A stretch of DNA of 64,000 nucleotides. Source: Citreicella sp. C3M06 (GTDB taxonomy: Bacteria; Pseudomonadota; Alphaproteobacteria; Rhodobacterales; Rhodobacteraceae). The position numbers were made by a program, and so were the translations under genes. Every line of letters starts with the position of its first letter. The stretch's first letter is position 1. Positions 1-6,888 of this stretch are shown here, piece by piece. Location of the stretch: assembly GCF_018860705.1 (NCBI RefSeq), contig NZ_JAHKQA010000005.1, forward strand, positions 1 through 64,000, read 5' to 3'. The notes beneath the pieces were generated by a model that did not search any database, was not told where the DNA came from, and saw only the letters and a program-made list of their open reading frames with translations.

Positions 1-20
1 CGGATCTTGGCGGTAATCGA

Positions 21-44
21 TGGACCTGTCGCGCTTTGATGCCG
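21..44 (+). repeat. Left terminal inverted repeat of the IS3 element
   Basis: Starts TGGACCTGTC and pairs with the right repeat at 1270-1293. Nineteen of 24 positions match, and the outermost ten are identical. Confidence 0.8.
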
Positions 45-83
45 CTCCTTTGATAGCATTTATTGCAGCAAAGGAGACGAACT

Positions 84-359
84 ATGGGACTGAAACGGAC
101 GGACGAATTCGGTGCTGATGCGGTGCGGATCGCGCTGACTAGCGGGCTGACCAGAAAGCAGGTGGCATCTGACTTGGGCGTTGGCCTGTCGACGCTGAAC
201 AAATGGGTCACGGGGCATCGCGACATGGATATTGTGTCTGACGAAGATCTGGACCTTGCCCGCGAGAACGAACGGCTTCGTCGTGAGAACCGTATCCTGA
301 AGGCGGAGAGGGATATTCTAAAAAAGGCCACGGCCTTCTTCGCGAGCCAAAAGCCATGA
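84..359 (+). CDS. IS3-family transposase OrfA (DNA-binding part)
   Basis: A 91-residue protein with an N-terminal helix-turn-helix (around residues 15-45) and a C-terminal heptad-like stretch rich in Leu, Glu and Arg, the usual OrfA leucine zipper. The ATG at 84 was chosen because AAGGAG lies eight bases upstream; a longer reading from 63 lacks this. The stop overlaps the orfB start in an ATGA. In this family OrfA alone binds the ends and can act as a repressor, while a -1 frameshift gives the OrfAB transposase. The slippery site is at 320-326. Confidence 0.88.
   Translation: MGLKRTDEFGADAVRIALTSGLTRKQVASDLGVGLSTLNKWVTGHRDMDIVSDEDLDLARENERLRRENRILKAERDILKKATAFFASQKP
320..326 (+). promoter_or_regulatory. 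Programmed -1 ribosomal frameshift site (A AAA AAG)
   Basis: The heptamer A_AAA_AAG is in the correct phase with orfA codons (AAA AAG for the two lysines near the OrfA C-terminus). A one-base backward slip enters the orfB frame, which is open from here to 1255. This is the classic IS3-family signal for making the OrfAB fusion transposase. Confidence 0.8.
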
Positions 360-1255
360 GGTTCCGGTTCATCGAAGAGCATGGCCGCGAATTCCCGACC
401 AACCGCCTTTGCCAGATTTTGGATATCAGCGAACGTGGCCTGCGGGCCTATCGCAGCCGACCAGCCAGCCAAAGACAGCGGGCCGACATGGTTGTCCTGG
501 CCCACATCAAGGAACAATCACGTCTCAGCCTAGGCAGCTATGGCAGGCCGAGAATGACGGAGGAGTTGAAAGAACTTGGTCTGGACGTCGGGCATTGTCG
601 TGTGGGACGTTTGATGCGCGAGAATGGTATCCGTGTCGAACGATCCAAGAAATACAAGGTGACCACCGACAGCAACCACGCCTTTAACATCGCGCCCAAC
701 CTGCTGAACCGAGACTTCCATGCCGATCAATCGAACCAGAAATGGGCCGGCGACATCAGCTATGTCTGGACACGCGAAGGATGGCTTTACCTAGCCGTCA
801 TTCTGGACCTGCATTCAAGGCGCGTGATTGGCTGGGCCCCCTCTCGTGACATTGCTTTGCAATGCACTGCCGGGGAATGGTGCAGCAACCGGATGAAGCG
901 CGACCTAGCGATCCGGGCGTTGAAGATGGCGGTCGCACTGCGCCAACCGCCTCGGGGCTGCATGTTCCACAGCGACCGCGGGTCGCAATACTGCTCACAT
1001 GACTACCAGAAGATACTGCGTCAGCACGGGTTCAAGGTATCGATGAACGGCAAAGGCAATTGTTACGACAACTCCGCTGTCGAGACCTTCTTCAAAACCA
1101 TCAAAGCAGAGCTGATCTGGCGAAGGTCGTGGCAAACGCGCAGAGACGCCGAACTGGCCATCTTCCAATACATCAACGGCTTCTACAATCCACGGCGCCG
1201 ACACTCAGCACTGGGCTGGAAAAGCCCGGTCGCCTTCGAACGGAAAGTGGCATAA
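356..1255 (+). CDS. IS3-family transposase OrfB (DDE integrase core)
   Basis: A 299-residue DDE transposase. The three catalytic acids are seen in context: the Asp of WAGDISYVW (about residue 132), the Asp of FHSDRGSQYC (about 204) and the Glu of NCYDNSAVETFF (about 240). The C-terminus has the usual YNPRRRHSALG motif. The length is full for the family and there are no internal stops. It is probably made mainly as part of the OrfAB fusion through the slippery site at 320-326, but also has its own ATG overlapping the orfA stop. Confidence 0.92.
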   Translation: MRFRFIEEHGREFPTNRLCQILDISERGLRAYRSRPASQRQRADMVVLAHIKEQSRLSLGSYGRPRMTEELKELGLDVGHCRVGRLMRENGIRVERSKKYKVTTDSNHAFNIAPNLLNRDFHADQSNQKWAGDISYVWTREGWLYLAVILDLHSRRVIGWAPSRDIALQCTAGEWCSNRMKRDLAIRALKMAVALRQPPRGCMFHSDRGSQYCSHDYQKILRQHGFKVSMNGKGNCYDNSAVETFFKTIKAELIWRRSWQTRRDAELAIFQYINGFYNPRRRHSALGWKSPVAFERKVA

Positions 1256-1269
1256 ACGAGCACTTGGGG

Positions 1270-1293
1270 CGGCTCTAAAACGGGACAGGTCCA
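1270..1293 (-). repeat. Right terminal inverted repeat of the IS3 element
   Basis: The reverse complement starts TGGACCTGTC and matches the left repeat at 21-44. It ends the element 38 bases after the orfB stop. Confidence 0.8.
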
Positions 1294-1769
1294 CATCCCT
1301 TCTCGAGTTGATGATGGAGATCGGCAAACGGGTGCAAGAGTTCGACCGGCGTATCGACTAGATCTTCCGCGCCAACGAGGCCTTCCAGCGCGCCGGTCGA
1401 ATGCGGGGTGTCGGCCCCAAGACGGCGACTGCCGTCATCGCCGCAGTGGGTGATGGGCACGACTTCGATAACGGGCGCCACATGGCCGCCTAGCTGGGCT
1501 TGGTCCCGCGTCAGCGTTCCAGTGGGGATAGAACGATTCTCATGGGGCTCGGCAAGCGCGGTGACCAGCACCTCCGAACCCTGCTGGTCCATGGCGCTCG
1601 TGCGGTCGTGCGAACCGCGGCCGGAAAAACGGACCGGTTCAGTCGATGGGTGAACGAGCTCCGGGAGCGCCGAGGAACGAACCGGGCCATCGTCGCCGTT
1701 GCCAATAGAAACGCGCGTATCATCTGGGCACTGCTGGCCAAGAATGAGGAATACCGCCCCGCGACCTGA
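1294..1769 (+). pseudogene. IS110/IS116/IS902-type transposase, C-terminal remnant
   Basis: In one frame the segment translates to the transposase_20 (helix-hairpin-helix) end of an IS110-family transposase, with GVGPKTATAVIAAVGDG followed by LGLVPRQRSSGD and GLGKRGDQHLRTLLVHGAR. The reading is interrupted by in-frame TAG codons near 1359 and 1492; the second replaces what is normally Trp. The N-terminal catalytic part is missing because the sequence starts exactly at the right end of the IS3 element. It is non-functional. The frame closes at 1769, and some of the downstream non-coding DNA to about 1900 may be the rest of this element. Confidence 0.8.
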
Positions 1770-1974
1770 TGCGGGACGGTTCGAGGTGCAGGCGAAAGAG
1801 GAAATGAAACGACCGGACGGACCCGGTGCAAGGAAACCCTGGCTTCTATAAAGACCCTTGAGGCCGACCATTTGTTGAGGGCCTTGCTTCGCGGATTACC
1901 CATTTGGGCGCGCCACCATCGACCGGCGACGCCGGATAGATGTCAGCACCCGTCACGCTCGATGACTGCCTCGA

Positions 1975-2122
1975 AACGCTTGCAAAGGGAGAGCCGTACA
2001 TAGATGTAGACAGTTGCATCGCTGACCCCATGCTTGCGGCACAGATCGGCCTCGGAAATCCCGGTCTCGCGCTCCTTCAAAATGCCAATAATCTGGTCTT
2101 CGGTAAATCTGCTGCGCTTCAT
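1975..2122 (-). pseudogene. IS3-family OrfA, N-terminal fragment
   Basis: Read on the minus strand from ATG at 2122, after AAAGGAACAGAG, the sequence gives MKRSRFTEDQIIGILKERE and then ADLCRKHGVSDATVYIYV, the helix-turn-helix start of an IS3-family OrfA. Homology stops after about 45 residues and the rest of OrfA and OrfB is absent on this side. It is a different IS3 subgroup from the intact element at 21-1293. Confidence 0.72.
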
Positions 2123-2198
2123 CTCTGTTCCTTTCAGTTGGGCCAGGGGCTATCCCAAACTGGATTAGCTGCAGGTAGCAACGTCAGCGGCCATCCGG

Positions 2199-2362
2199 AA
2201 ATAGATGATCTGCTACAACCACCAGCGACCTCGCTCAGCCCTCGCCGGCAAGCCATCCACGCTGGTCTATTGGAATAGAGAAGATATCAACCAACCCGAT
2301 CAGCAGGTTGCAACGAGTAGCTCAAATTACGCCAGATCCTGTCCAGCCAATGGGGGTAGCCC
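2199..2362 (+). pseudogene. IS3-family OrfB, C-terminal tail fragment and element end
   Basis: The plus strand encodes ICYNHQRPRSALAGKPS followed by VYWNREDINQPDQQVA, a typical C-terminal tail of IS3-family OrfB transposases. The strand is opposite to the OrfA fragment just upstream, so these pieces are not colinear remains of one copy. The following bases (CCAGCCAATGGGGG near 2343) look like the terminal repeat region of such elements; this is from memory of the family and the exact end is uncertain. Confidence 0.65.
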
Positions 2363-2550
2363 GGTGCATGGCCCGCGACTTCGATCAGCACGTCGCTGAG
2401 CTCCAGATCAGGATCGAGGTGCTCAACCGCTATACCGTTCTTGCTATTCCCGTCACATAACCTGTAGGATAACTCCCCCCGGGGAAGGAGAAGTCCGCCC
2501 TTAAATCCTTTTGTGCAGCAAAGCTCAGAAAAGACGAAATCACGTCGCAT
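2287..2550 (-). CDS. Small hypothetical protein with an IS-derived tail
   Basis: An open frame of 87 residues that starts inside the last codons of the DUF1217 gene (an 11-base overlap, as in a translationally coupled operon). I do not recognise the N-terminal part (about residues 1-62). The last 20 or so residues are read antisense through the IS3 OrfB tail at 2199-2362. The simplest reading is a gene, possibly the next in the flagellar operon, whose 3' end was removed by insertion and replaced by chance coding in IS DNA. It could also be a fortuitous frame. Confidence 0.35.
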   Translation of the reverse strand: MRRDFVFSELCCTKGFKGGLLLPRGELSYRLCDGNSKNGIAVEHLDPDLELSDVLIEVAGHAPGYPHWLDRIWRNLSYSLQPADRVG

Positions 2551-3739
2551 TACTCAGTAGCGTTAGAGCGATTTTCTGGGACCCATAGCTGTTCTCCGGC
2601 GAAAGCTGATCCTGCAAAAGATAGCTGTGGATGATCTTGTTCAAAACGCCTTTATCTTCTAGGTCGCTGAATGACGAAATACCAAAACGAGCCTCAGCTT
2701 TCTCCTGTATCATCTCTAGCTGCTTGTCGATATCAATTTGACTAAAACCATCTGGCAACCCAAGTGCTGTTTCGAATACACTGCGCATAAGTGTACTTCC
2801 AAGAACGCTGTACCATTTTGCATTTTCGCTAATGCTGTTCGACGCAAGGCTAGGGACAGATTTTTGAAATTGCAGAGCTGTGCCGATAGACGAATCGACC
2901 TCACTTACTGAATTCATGAATTGTTGCCACATGAACTCATTCGTGATGTTTTCGGCAAAGTTATCTCGCTGAAGCGATGTTTTATCTTCAGCGTCGTAGA
3001 AGGCAAATGTCTTGGCAATCGACACCATATTCTTGTCCCCGAGAACCGTCGACATTGATCCCGACAGTTCAGGATCTTCGGACAAGATACGTTTCAGTAT
3101 AGTAGTGCTTCCTGCCCGATCCTCCAAGTCGAAGGCCTTTAGTACGATTGAGGTTAGATCGTGGTCATTTAGGAGATCTTCAACGGATTCGATACTCTTG
3201 ATATTATCAAGAAAATATTCTCGCATATCTTCGATGTTTGAGGTTACCTGAGCCTCGAAGACCGCAGCATATAACGGATCGTCTTCATATTGAGGTTGCT
3301 GCAGGGTTGCTTCGAGTTCTGATCTCATTTTTCCTTCATATGTAGAAAAAATGGCTTCCCCAAATCCTTCCTCTTGTGTCCGATGCTTTGTGACTGGCTC
3401 AAAGTCAAACGTCTGAGCGAGGGTGATGTACCGACTATCACCAAGTCTATTGGCTAGCGAGCTGTCGTCGTCGGCGCCTTCCTGGATGATCCGTTGAATA
3501 AGATATTTGCTATCAATTTCCTCGGACATTCCAAAAGCGGAGAGCGCCACGCTGAGCAGCCGTCGGTCATTGACAAGCTCTTCGGCTGACGAGATGCTCC
3601 CGATCTTCTCCTGAAAATAGTTCGTTTCTCGCGTGATCTCAGCACTGTTATTGAAGGCAGCCTGCTGCGAGGACATCGTTGCTTGAAGCATCTGCCAGCC
3701 AACAAGGCCAGAGCCAGCAATTGTGGGTGTGTAACTCAT
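2540..3739 (-). CDS. DUF1217 family flagellar-cluster protein
   Basis: A 399-residue protein, start chosen at 3739 because it overlaps the flbT stop in an ATGA and gives MSYTPTIAGSGLVGW. It has at least two related units, each with an F-(Q/L)-x-KI/NI-x-SIxS-x-E-(E/D)LxND core (EKIGSISSAEELVNDRRL and DNIKSIESVEDLLNDHDL), followed by GD(S/K)xxxxLAQTF/SIAKTF. This repeat design is known for DUF1217 proteins found in alphaproteobacterial flagellar loci; their exact role is not established. No signal peptide is evident. The gene is visibly AT-richer than its neighbours, with many AT-ending codons. It is the last clearly recognisable flagellar gene before the IS debris. Confidence 0.75.
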   Translation of the reverse strand: MSYTPTIAGSGLVGWQMLQATMSSQQAAFNNSAEITRETNYFQEKIGSISSAEELVNDRRLLSVALSAFGMSEEIDSKYLIQRIIQEGADDDSSLANRLGDSRYITLAQTFDFEPVTKHRTQEEGFGEAIFSTYEGKMRSELEATLQQPQYEDDPLYAAVFEAQVTSNIEDMREYFLDNIKSIESVEDLLNDHDLTSIVLKAFDLEDRAGSTTILKRILSEDPELSGSMSTVLGDKNMVSIAKTFAFYDAEDKTSLQRDNFAENITNEFMWQQFMNSVSEVDSSIGTALQFQKSVPSLASNSISENAKWYSVLGSTLMRSVFETALGLPDGFSQIDIDKQLEMIQEKAEARFGISSFSDLEDKGVLNKIIHSYLLQDQLSPENSYGSQKIALTLLSNAT

Positions 3740-4140
3740 TGCCTTGTCGCGGCGAGAAGCCGATCCTCTCGTGGGATGAGGGCACGAAGTGCCTTGAGAC
3801 ACTGATAGAATTGTTCTTCGAGAAGAGCGTCAGTGGCTGTTGTCAACAGCTTGCGGCTGTCCGGGTCCGTGAGAATGCGGCTCAGTTCCTCGATGTTACG
3901 CAGCAACTGAGACTTTGCCACGTCAGCTTCTGCATCCCCCGTGAGAACAAGTTGGGCAGTGTAGCACAGACGGCGAACCGGCGTGCGCGCGTCATCCGGG
4001 TGAATCGCATCACGCAGGCGGAGGATGTTCGCGTTTGGCGTCACAATCGACAAACGGCTGCGCCGATCGCCATTTTCGATTACAGCGCCATTGATTAGAA
4101 CCCGTTCACGCGGGCCCAGCTTGAGAACGAGGCCGCTCAT
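3736..4140 (-). CDS. flbT: Flagellin synthesis regulator FlbT
   Basis: A 134-residue protein beginning MSGLVLKLGPRERVLINGAV, with the family's compact beta-rich N-terminus and helical C-terminus. FlbT binds the 5' region of flagellin mRNA and controls its stability and translation in Caulobacter; in other alphaproteobacteria it can act positively. The gene lies directly after flaF (the stop of flaF overlaps its ATG by four bases) and couples by ATGA to the DUF1217 gene. The order flagellin-flaF-flbT is the usual one and supports a post-transcriptional control role here. Confidence 0.92.
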   Translation of the reverse strand: MSGLVLKLGPRERVLINGAVIENGDRRSRLSIVTPNANILRLRDAIHPDDARTPVRRLCYTAQLVLTGDAEADVAKSQLLRNIEELSRILTDPDSRKLLTTATDALLEEQFYQCLKALRALIPREDRLLAATRQ

Positions 4141-4514
4141 CGCTTCGTTCCTCCGGCGCTGAGGCCGCGCATGATCGCGGCATTCACTTCAAGAAGGGGG
4201 GCGAGGCGTGCCTTGCGCGCCAATACCTTTCCGGTGTGAACCTGTGTAAACTCGGCCAGATAGAAAATCTGCGCACGCAATTCCGGGGAGAGCTTGTTCC
4301 CGGGGTCCGCCACATCGATGGCGAGCGCCGTCCAGAGCTTCTGGTTGTCATAAAGGGCTTGCACCAGTCTCGGGTACGCGGCCTTGCCAGCTTCGGCAGC
4401 GGCTTTGATACGGTGCGTCACGCGTGCGAACAGTTCGTATTCGATGGACCGATCGGTGCGTGTGCTTAGGGCATTTTCTGCGTAGGCGCGTTGCGCCATT
4501 GTTTGGGCGTTCAC
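4137..4514 (-). CDS. flaF: Flagellar biosynthesis regulator FlaF
   Basis: A 125-residue, mainly helical protein starting MNAQTMAQRAYAENALSTRT, which matches the FlaF family (typically 110-130 residues). FlaF is needed for flagellin secretion and synthesis and works against FlbT in Caulobacter. It lies 83 bases downstream of the flagellin gene and its stop overlaps the flbT start. A hairpin in the gap at 4563-4587 could let flagellin be expressed more strongly than flaF-flbT. Confidence 0.92.
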   Translation of the reverse strand: MNAQTMAQRAYAENALSTRTDRSIEYELFARVTHRIKAAAEAGKAAYPRLVQALYDNQKLWTALAIDVADPGNKLSPELRAQIFYLAEFTQVHTGKVLARKARLAPLLEVNAAIMRGLSAGGTKR

Positions 4515-4562
4515 GGCAGAACCTTCTGACTCTGTTTCTATGATTTAACGGATCAGGAGTTT

Positions 4563-4587
4563 CGGAGGCCGGACTGGCCAGCCTCCG
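4563..4587 (-). terminator. Hairpin between flagellin and flaF (possible partial terminator)
   Basis: A seven-base stem CGGAGGC/GCCTCCG with a GC-rich interior lies right after the flagellin stop on the transcribed strand. There is no clear T-run after it, so it may stabilise the flagellin mRNA 3' end or give partial termination rather than a full stop. Confidence 0.4.
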
Positions 4588-4597
4588 ACTGTCTGCG

Positions 4598-5932
4598 TTA
4601 GCGGAACAGAGACAGAAGCTGCTGCGGTGCCTGGTTGGCAATCGACAGCGCCTGAATGCCCAGCTGCTGTTGCACTTGGAGCGCCTGAAGGCGCGCGGAG
4701 GCTTCTTCCATGTCAGCATCGACAAGCGTGCCGATACCGGACTTGAGCGAGTCGGTCAGGCTCGAAATGAACGAGCTTTGCGTCTCGATGCGTCCCTGGA
4801 CGGAACCGAAAGAAGACGCCGAGTCGATCGCGGTCTGCAACAGATCCTCGATATCGTTCAGAGCCGAGTCGACGCCCGCCTGAGTCGTTACGTCGATTTC
4901 GCCCAGCTTTTCGAGGCGCCCGCCAATGGTGGTGTCCGCCGTTGCAGCGGTCTGGAACTGTACGCTGATGGCACCTGTACCTTGCGAATCATCCGGGCCG
5001 GTGATGTCGATCTGGTTCAGGTTGGTCGCATTCACCGACGCCGAGATACCCGCTGCGAGTGCGGTATCGTTCTCGCTGATGTAGCTGTTGAAAGCATCAA
5101 CAAGCCCTTGCGCGACGTCCGCTTCGGTATCGCCATCGCGTGCGACGTACACGATTTCCTGATTGCCCGCGGTTGTGGTGGTGTTCATACCGGTGGCGAA
5201 GATGCCGGAACCGGCCGTGATTGTGGCGGTGAAGCCGGTGCCGGCGGCAACCGAATCAGTGCCCGTGCCCGCGGTCTGGCCAACGACGGCAACGGTCGTC
5301 ACGGGAGTTGCGTTGCTGGCCAAGGCAATGGCACCAGTGTTCGCCGCGCCGCTCATAGCGTCGGATCCAGCAGCGGTGTAGCCTGCTGCTGCGACGTTGA
5401 TCGAACTTGCAGAGGTCCCAAGGTCTTGCTTCGCCACACTGATGTCGCTTGCGGCGACCCCGGAGGAGGAGCGGTCAAGGGACGCCAGCACGTTGATGCT
5501 GCCGCTGCCTGCGGTGGTTTCAGTGTTCGAAAGCAGGTTCAGACCGTTGAACTGGGCTGCGCCCACCACCGCACCGATCTGGTCGCGGAGTGCGTCGATG
5601 TCGGTCTGGATCTTGCCGCGGTCGACATTCTCTTCCTGGGCGGCGACGATCTTGCCCTTGATGTCAGTCAGAAGCTCAGTCACCGTTTCGGCGGCGGAGC
5701 GGGCAACTGACACTGTCGATTGGCCAAGTGCAAGGCTGTCGCTGATGCCTGCAAAGCCTTTGACGTCCGCTTCCATCGTCTTGGCGATGGCCCAGACGGC
5801 GGCGTTGTCTTTGGCGCTCGACACGGACTTGCCGGTCGAGATCTCGCCCTGCGTGGTGGCGAGGTCCGAGTTGATGCTTTTGAGGGTCTGCAGCGCCACC
5901 ATGGCGCCATTGTTCGTCAGGATGCTAGACAT
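4598..5932 (-). CDS. fliC: Flagellin
   Basis: A 444-residue flagellin. The conserved D0/D1 helices are at both ends: MSSILTNNGAMVALQTLKS with LATTQGEISTGKSVSSAKDN at the N-terminus, and ASARLQALQVQQQLGIQALS with a final LLSLFR at the C-terminus. The centre (roughly residues 150-340) is rich in Ala, Gly, Thr and Ser, as expected for the exposed variable domain. The ATG at 5932 was chosen because it starts the conserved helix and has AAGGACG upstream; an in-frame extension to 6073 has no family support. It is the only flagellin here and heads the flaF-flbT group. Confidence 0.95.
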   Translation of the reverse strand: MSSILTNNGAMVALQTLKSINSDLATTQGEISTGKSVSSAKDNAAVWAIAKTMEADVKGFAGISDSLALGQSTVSVARSAAETVTELLTDIKGKIVAAQEENVDRGKIQTDIDALRDQIGAVVGAAQFNGLNLLSNTETTAGSGSINVLASLDRSSSGVAASDISVAKQDLGTSASSINVAAAGYTAAGSDAMSGAANTGAIALASNATPVTTVAVVGQTAGTGTDSVAAGTGFTATITAGSGIFATGMNTTTTAGNQEIVYVARDGDTEADVAQGLVDAFNSYISENDTALAAGISASVNATNLNQIDITGPDDSQGTGAISVQFQTAATADTTIGGRLEKLGEIDVTTQAGVDSALNDIEDLLQTAIDSASSFGSVQGRIETQSSFISSLTDSLKSGIGTLVDADMEEASARLQALQVQQQLGIQALSIANQAPQQLLSLFR

Positions 5933-6140
5933 GGATATTTCGTCCTTACAGTCATGCGATGCTTTGCACCGCTTTGTGATTTTGCCGGAACCGGCTTCCT
6001 GAACGTCTTTCTGACGATGGCAGCCCGGGCGTCTCGCCCGCTGCGTCATCCGCTCTGGATGCAGGCACAACATGCGCCTCGAATCCTAATACCGCCCTAA
6101 GACCCGCTGGTCGGTTGCGCTCGATTTGACTCAAATCCTG
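5933..6140 (-). promoter_or_regulatory. Upstream region of flagellin, no gene
   Basis: About 200 bases between the FlgN-like gene and flagellin, both on the minus strand. It must hold the flagellin leader and probably its promoter, plus the target of FlbT. I looked for a sigma-28-like box and a CtrA-type TTAA pair and could not make a convincing case for either. It contains a short GC-rich inverted repeat around CCCGGGCGTCTCGCCCG (6026-6042). Confidence 0.4.
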
Positions 6141-6506
6141 TCACGCGCGCTTCTCGAAGCTGCCTGTCCCATCACCGCCAATCGACGAGCGATGACCCTT
6201 GGCATCATAGACATCGATCGAGCGGCGGACCTGTCGCATGTCGCCCAGCCGGTTTGCGACATTTCTTATCCCCGCGAGAGCCTGATCAAAGAGATCCTGG
6301 TTGCGACGCAATTTAAGCTGCACCGGGCGGATCGCTTCGGCCTCGTCGGGCGAGGCGTCATCGAGCTCTGAGATGAGGGTGGCCTTATGTTCAAGAAGCA
6401 CCCCGATCATATCAAGATCGCCCTGCAGAAGCGCTTTTCGCTCTTCTTCGAGAAGCGCATCGAGCGCTGTGAGAATCGCCTCGTGTGATTTGGCTGGTTC
6501 AGTCAT
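6141..6506 (-). CDS. FlgN-like flagellar chaperone
   Basis: A 121-residue, mostly helical protein (MTEPAKSHEAILTALDALLE with EERKALLQGDLDMIGVLLEH). The length, the acidic coiled-coil-like character and its position between a FlgJ-type gene and flagellin fit the FlgN family, the cytoplasmic export chaperone for the hook-associated proteins FlgK and FlgL. It overlaps the end of the FlgJ-like gene by eight bases. Sequence conservation in this family is low, so the call rests partly on context. Confidence 0.7.
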   Translation of the reverse strand: MTEPAKSHEAILTALDALLEEERKALLQGDLDMIGVLLEHKATLISELDDASPDEAEAIRPVQLKLRRNQDLFDQALAGIRNVANRLGDMRQVRRSIDVYDAKGHRSSIGGDGTGSFEKRA

Positions 6507-6777
6507 GGATTCTGTCCTTCATTGCTTCGAAGATGGATTCAGCGATGCCAATTCCGCCATTTTCGGCCAGTGCGCGCGCGTGTTCCTGCCTGAGAAAGGA
6601 ACTGAACTGCGCTTCGCCTTCGCCGCCACCAAAGGCGCTTCGCGGCTCACCGAAACGGGCTGCCTTCAGCATTTCGTCAAGGAATGTCGCCTCGAGCGCG
6701 ACGGTCGCAGCGCGCAACGCTTCGGTGCGCGATTTCGCCTCAGGTCGGGGGGGGGCGGGCATGCCGCTGATGTCCAT
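6499..6777 (-). CDS. FlgJ-type rod-binding protein (no muramidase domain)
   Basis: A 92-residue protein with the rod-binding signature: LEATFLDEMLKAARFG, then a short loop and SFLRQEHARALAENGGIGIAE. It corresponds only to the N-terminal half of enterobacterial FlgJ; the peptidoglycan hydrolase domain is absent, which is the normal state in alphaproteobacteria, where a separate lytic enzyme is used. It acts in the periplasm as a cap for rod assembly. It is the first gene of the minus-strand flagellar group and diverges from fliK. Confidence 0.8.
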   Translation of the reverse strand: MDISGMPAPPRPEAKSRTEALRAATVALEATFLDEMLKAARFGEPRSAFGGGEGEAQFSSFLRQEHARALAENGGIGIAESIFEAMKDRIHD

Positions 6778-6888
6778 CTGGTTTCTCCAATTCGACTCAA
6801 CTGACCCAATCTGACTCGGGTGCGGTAAAGAAGCGGTAAGGATGTTCTGTTTAAGCTCTCGGCAGTGGAAGAACTCCCGGAGCGACCA
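6778..6888. promoter_or_regulatory. Divergent flagellar promoter region (flgJ-like / fliK)
   Basis: This 111-base gap must drive both the minus-strand flagellar group and fliK-flgD. It contains a direct repeat, GCGGTAA at about 6821-6827 and 6832-6838, spaced by one helical turn (11 bases start to start), which could be an activator site. No standard promoter boxes could be assigned. Confidence 0.35.

Larger units (their letters stand above)
21..1293 (+). mobile_element. IS3-family insertion sequence, apparently complete
   Basis: The element is bounded by imperfect inverted repeats whose outer ends both read TGGACCTGTC (19 of 24 positions match). Its tips are TG and CA, as usual in the IS3 family. 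It carries two overlapping frames, orfA and orfB, with a full DDE triad and a -1 slippery heptamer, so it looks intact. I could not find a matching target-site duplication in the few bases on either side. This suggests the flanks were rearranged after insertion, in line with the transposase debris to the right. Confidence 0.85.
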
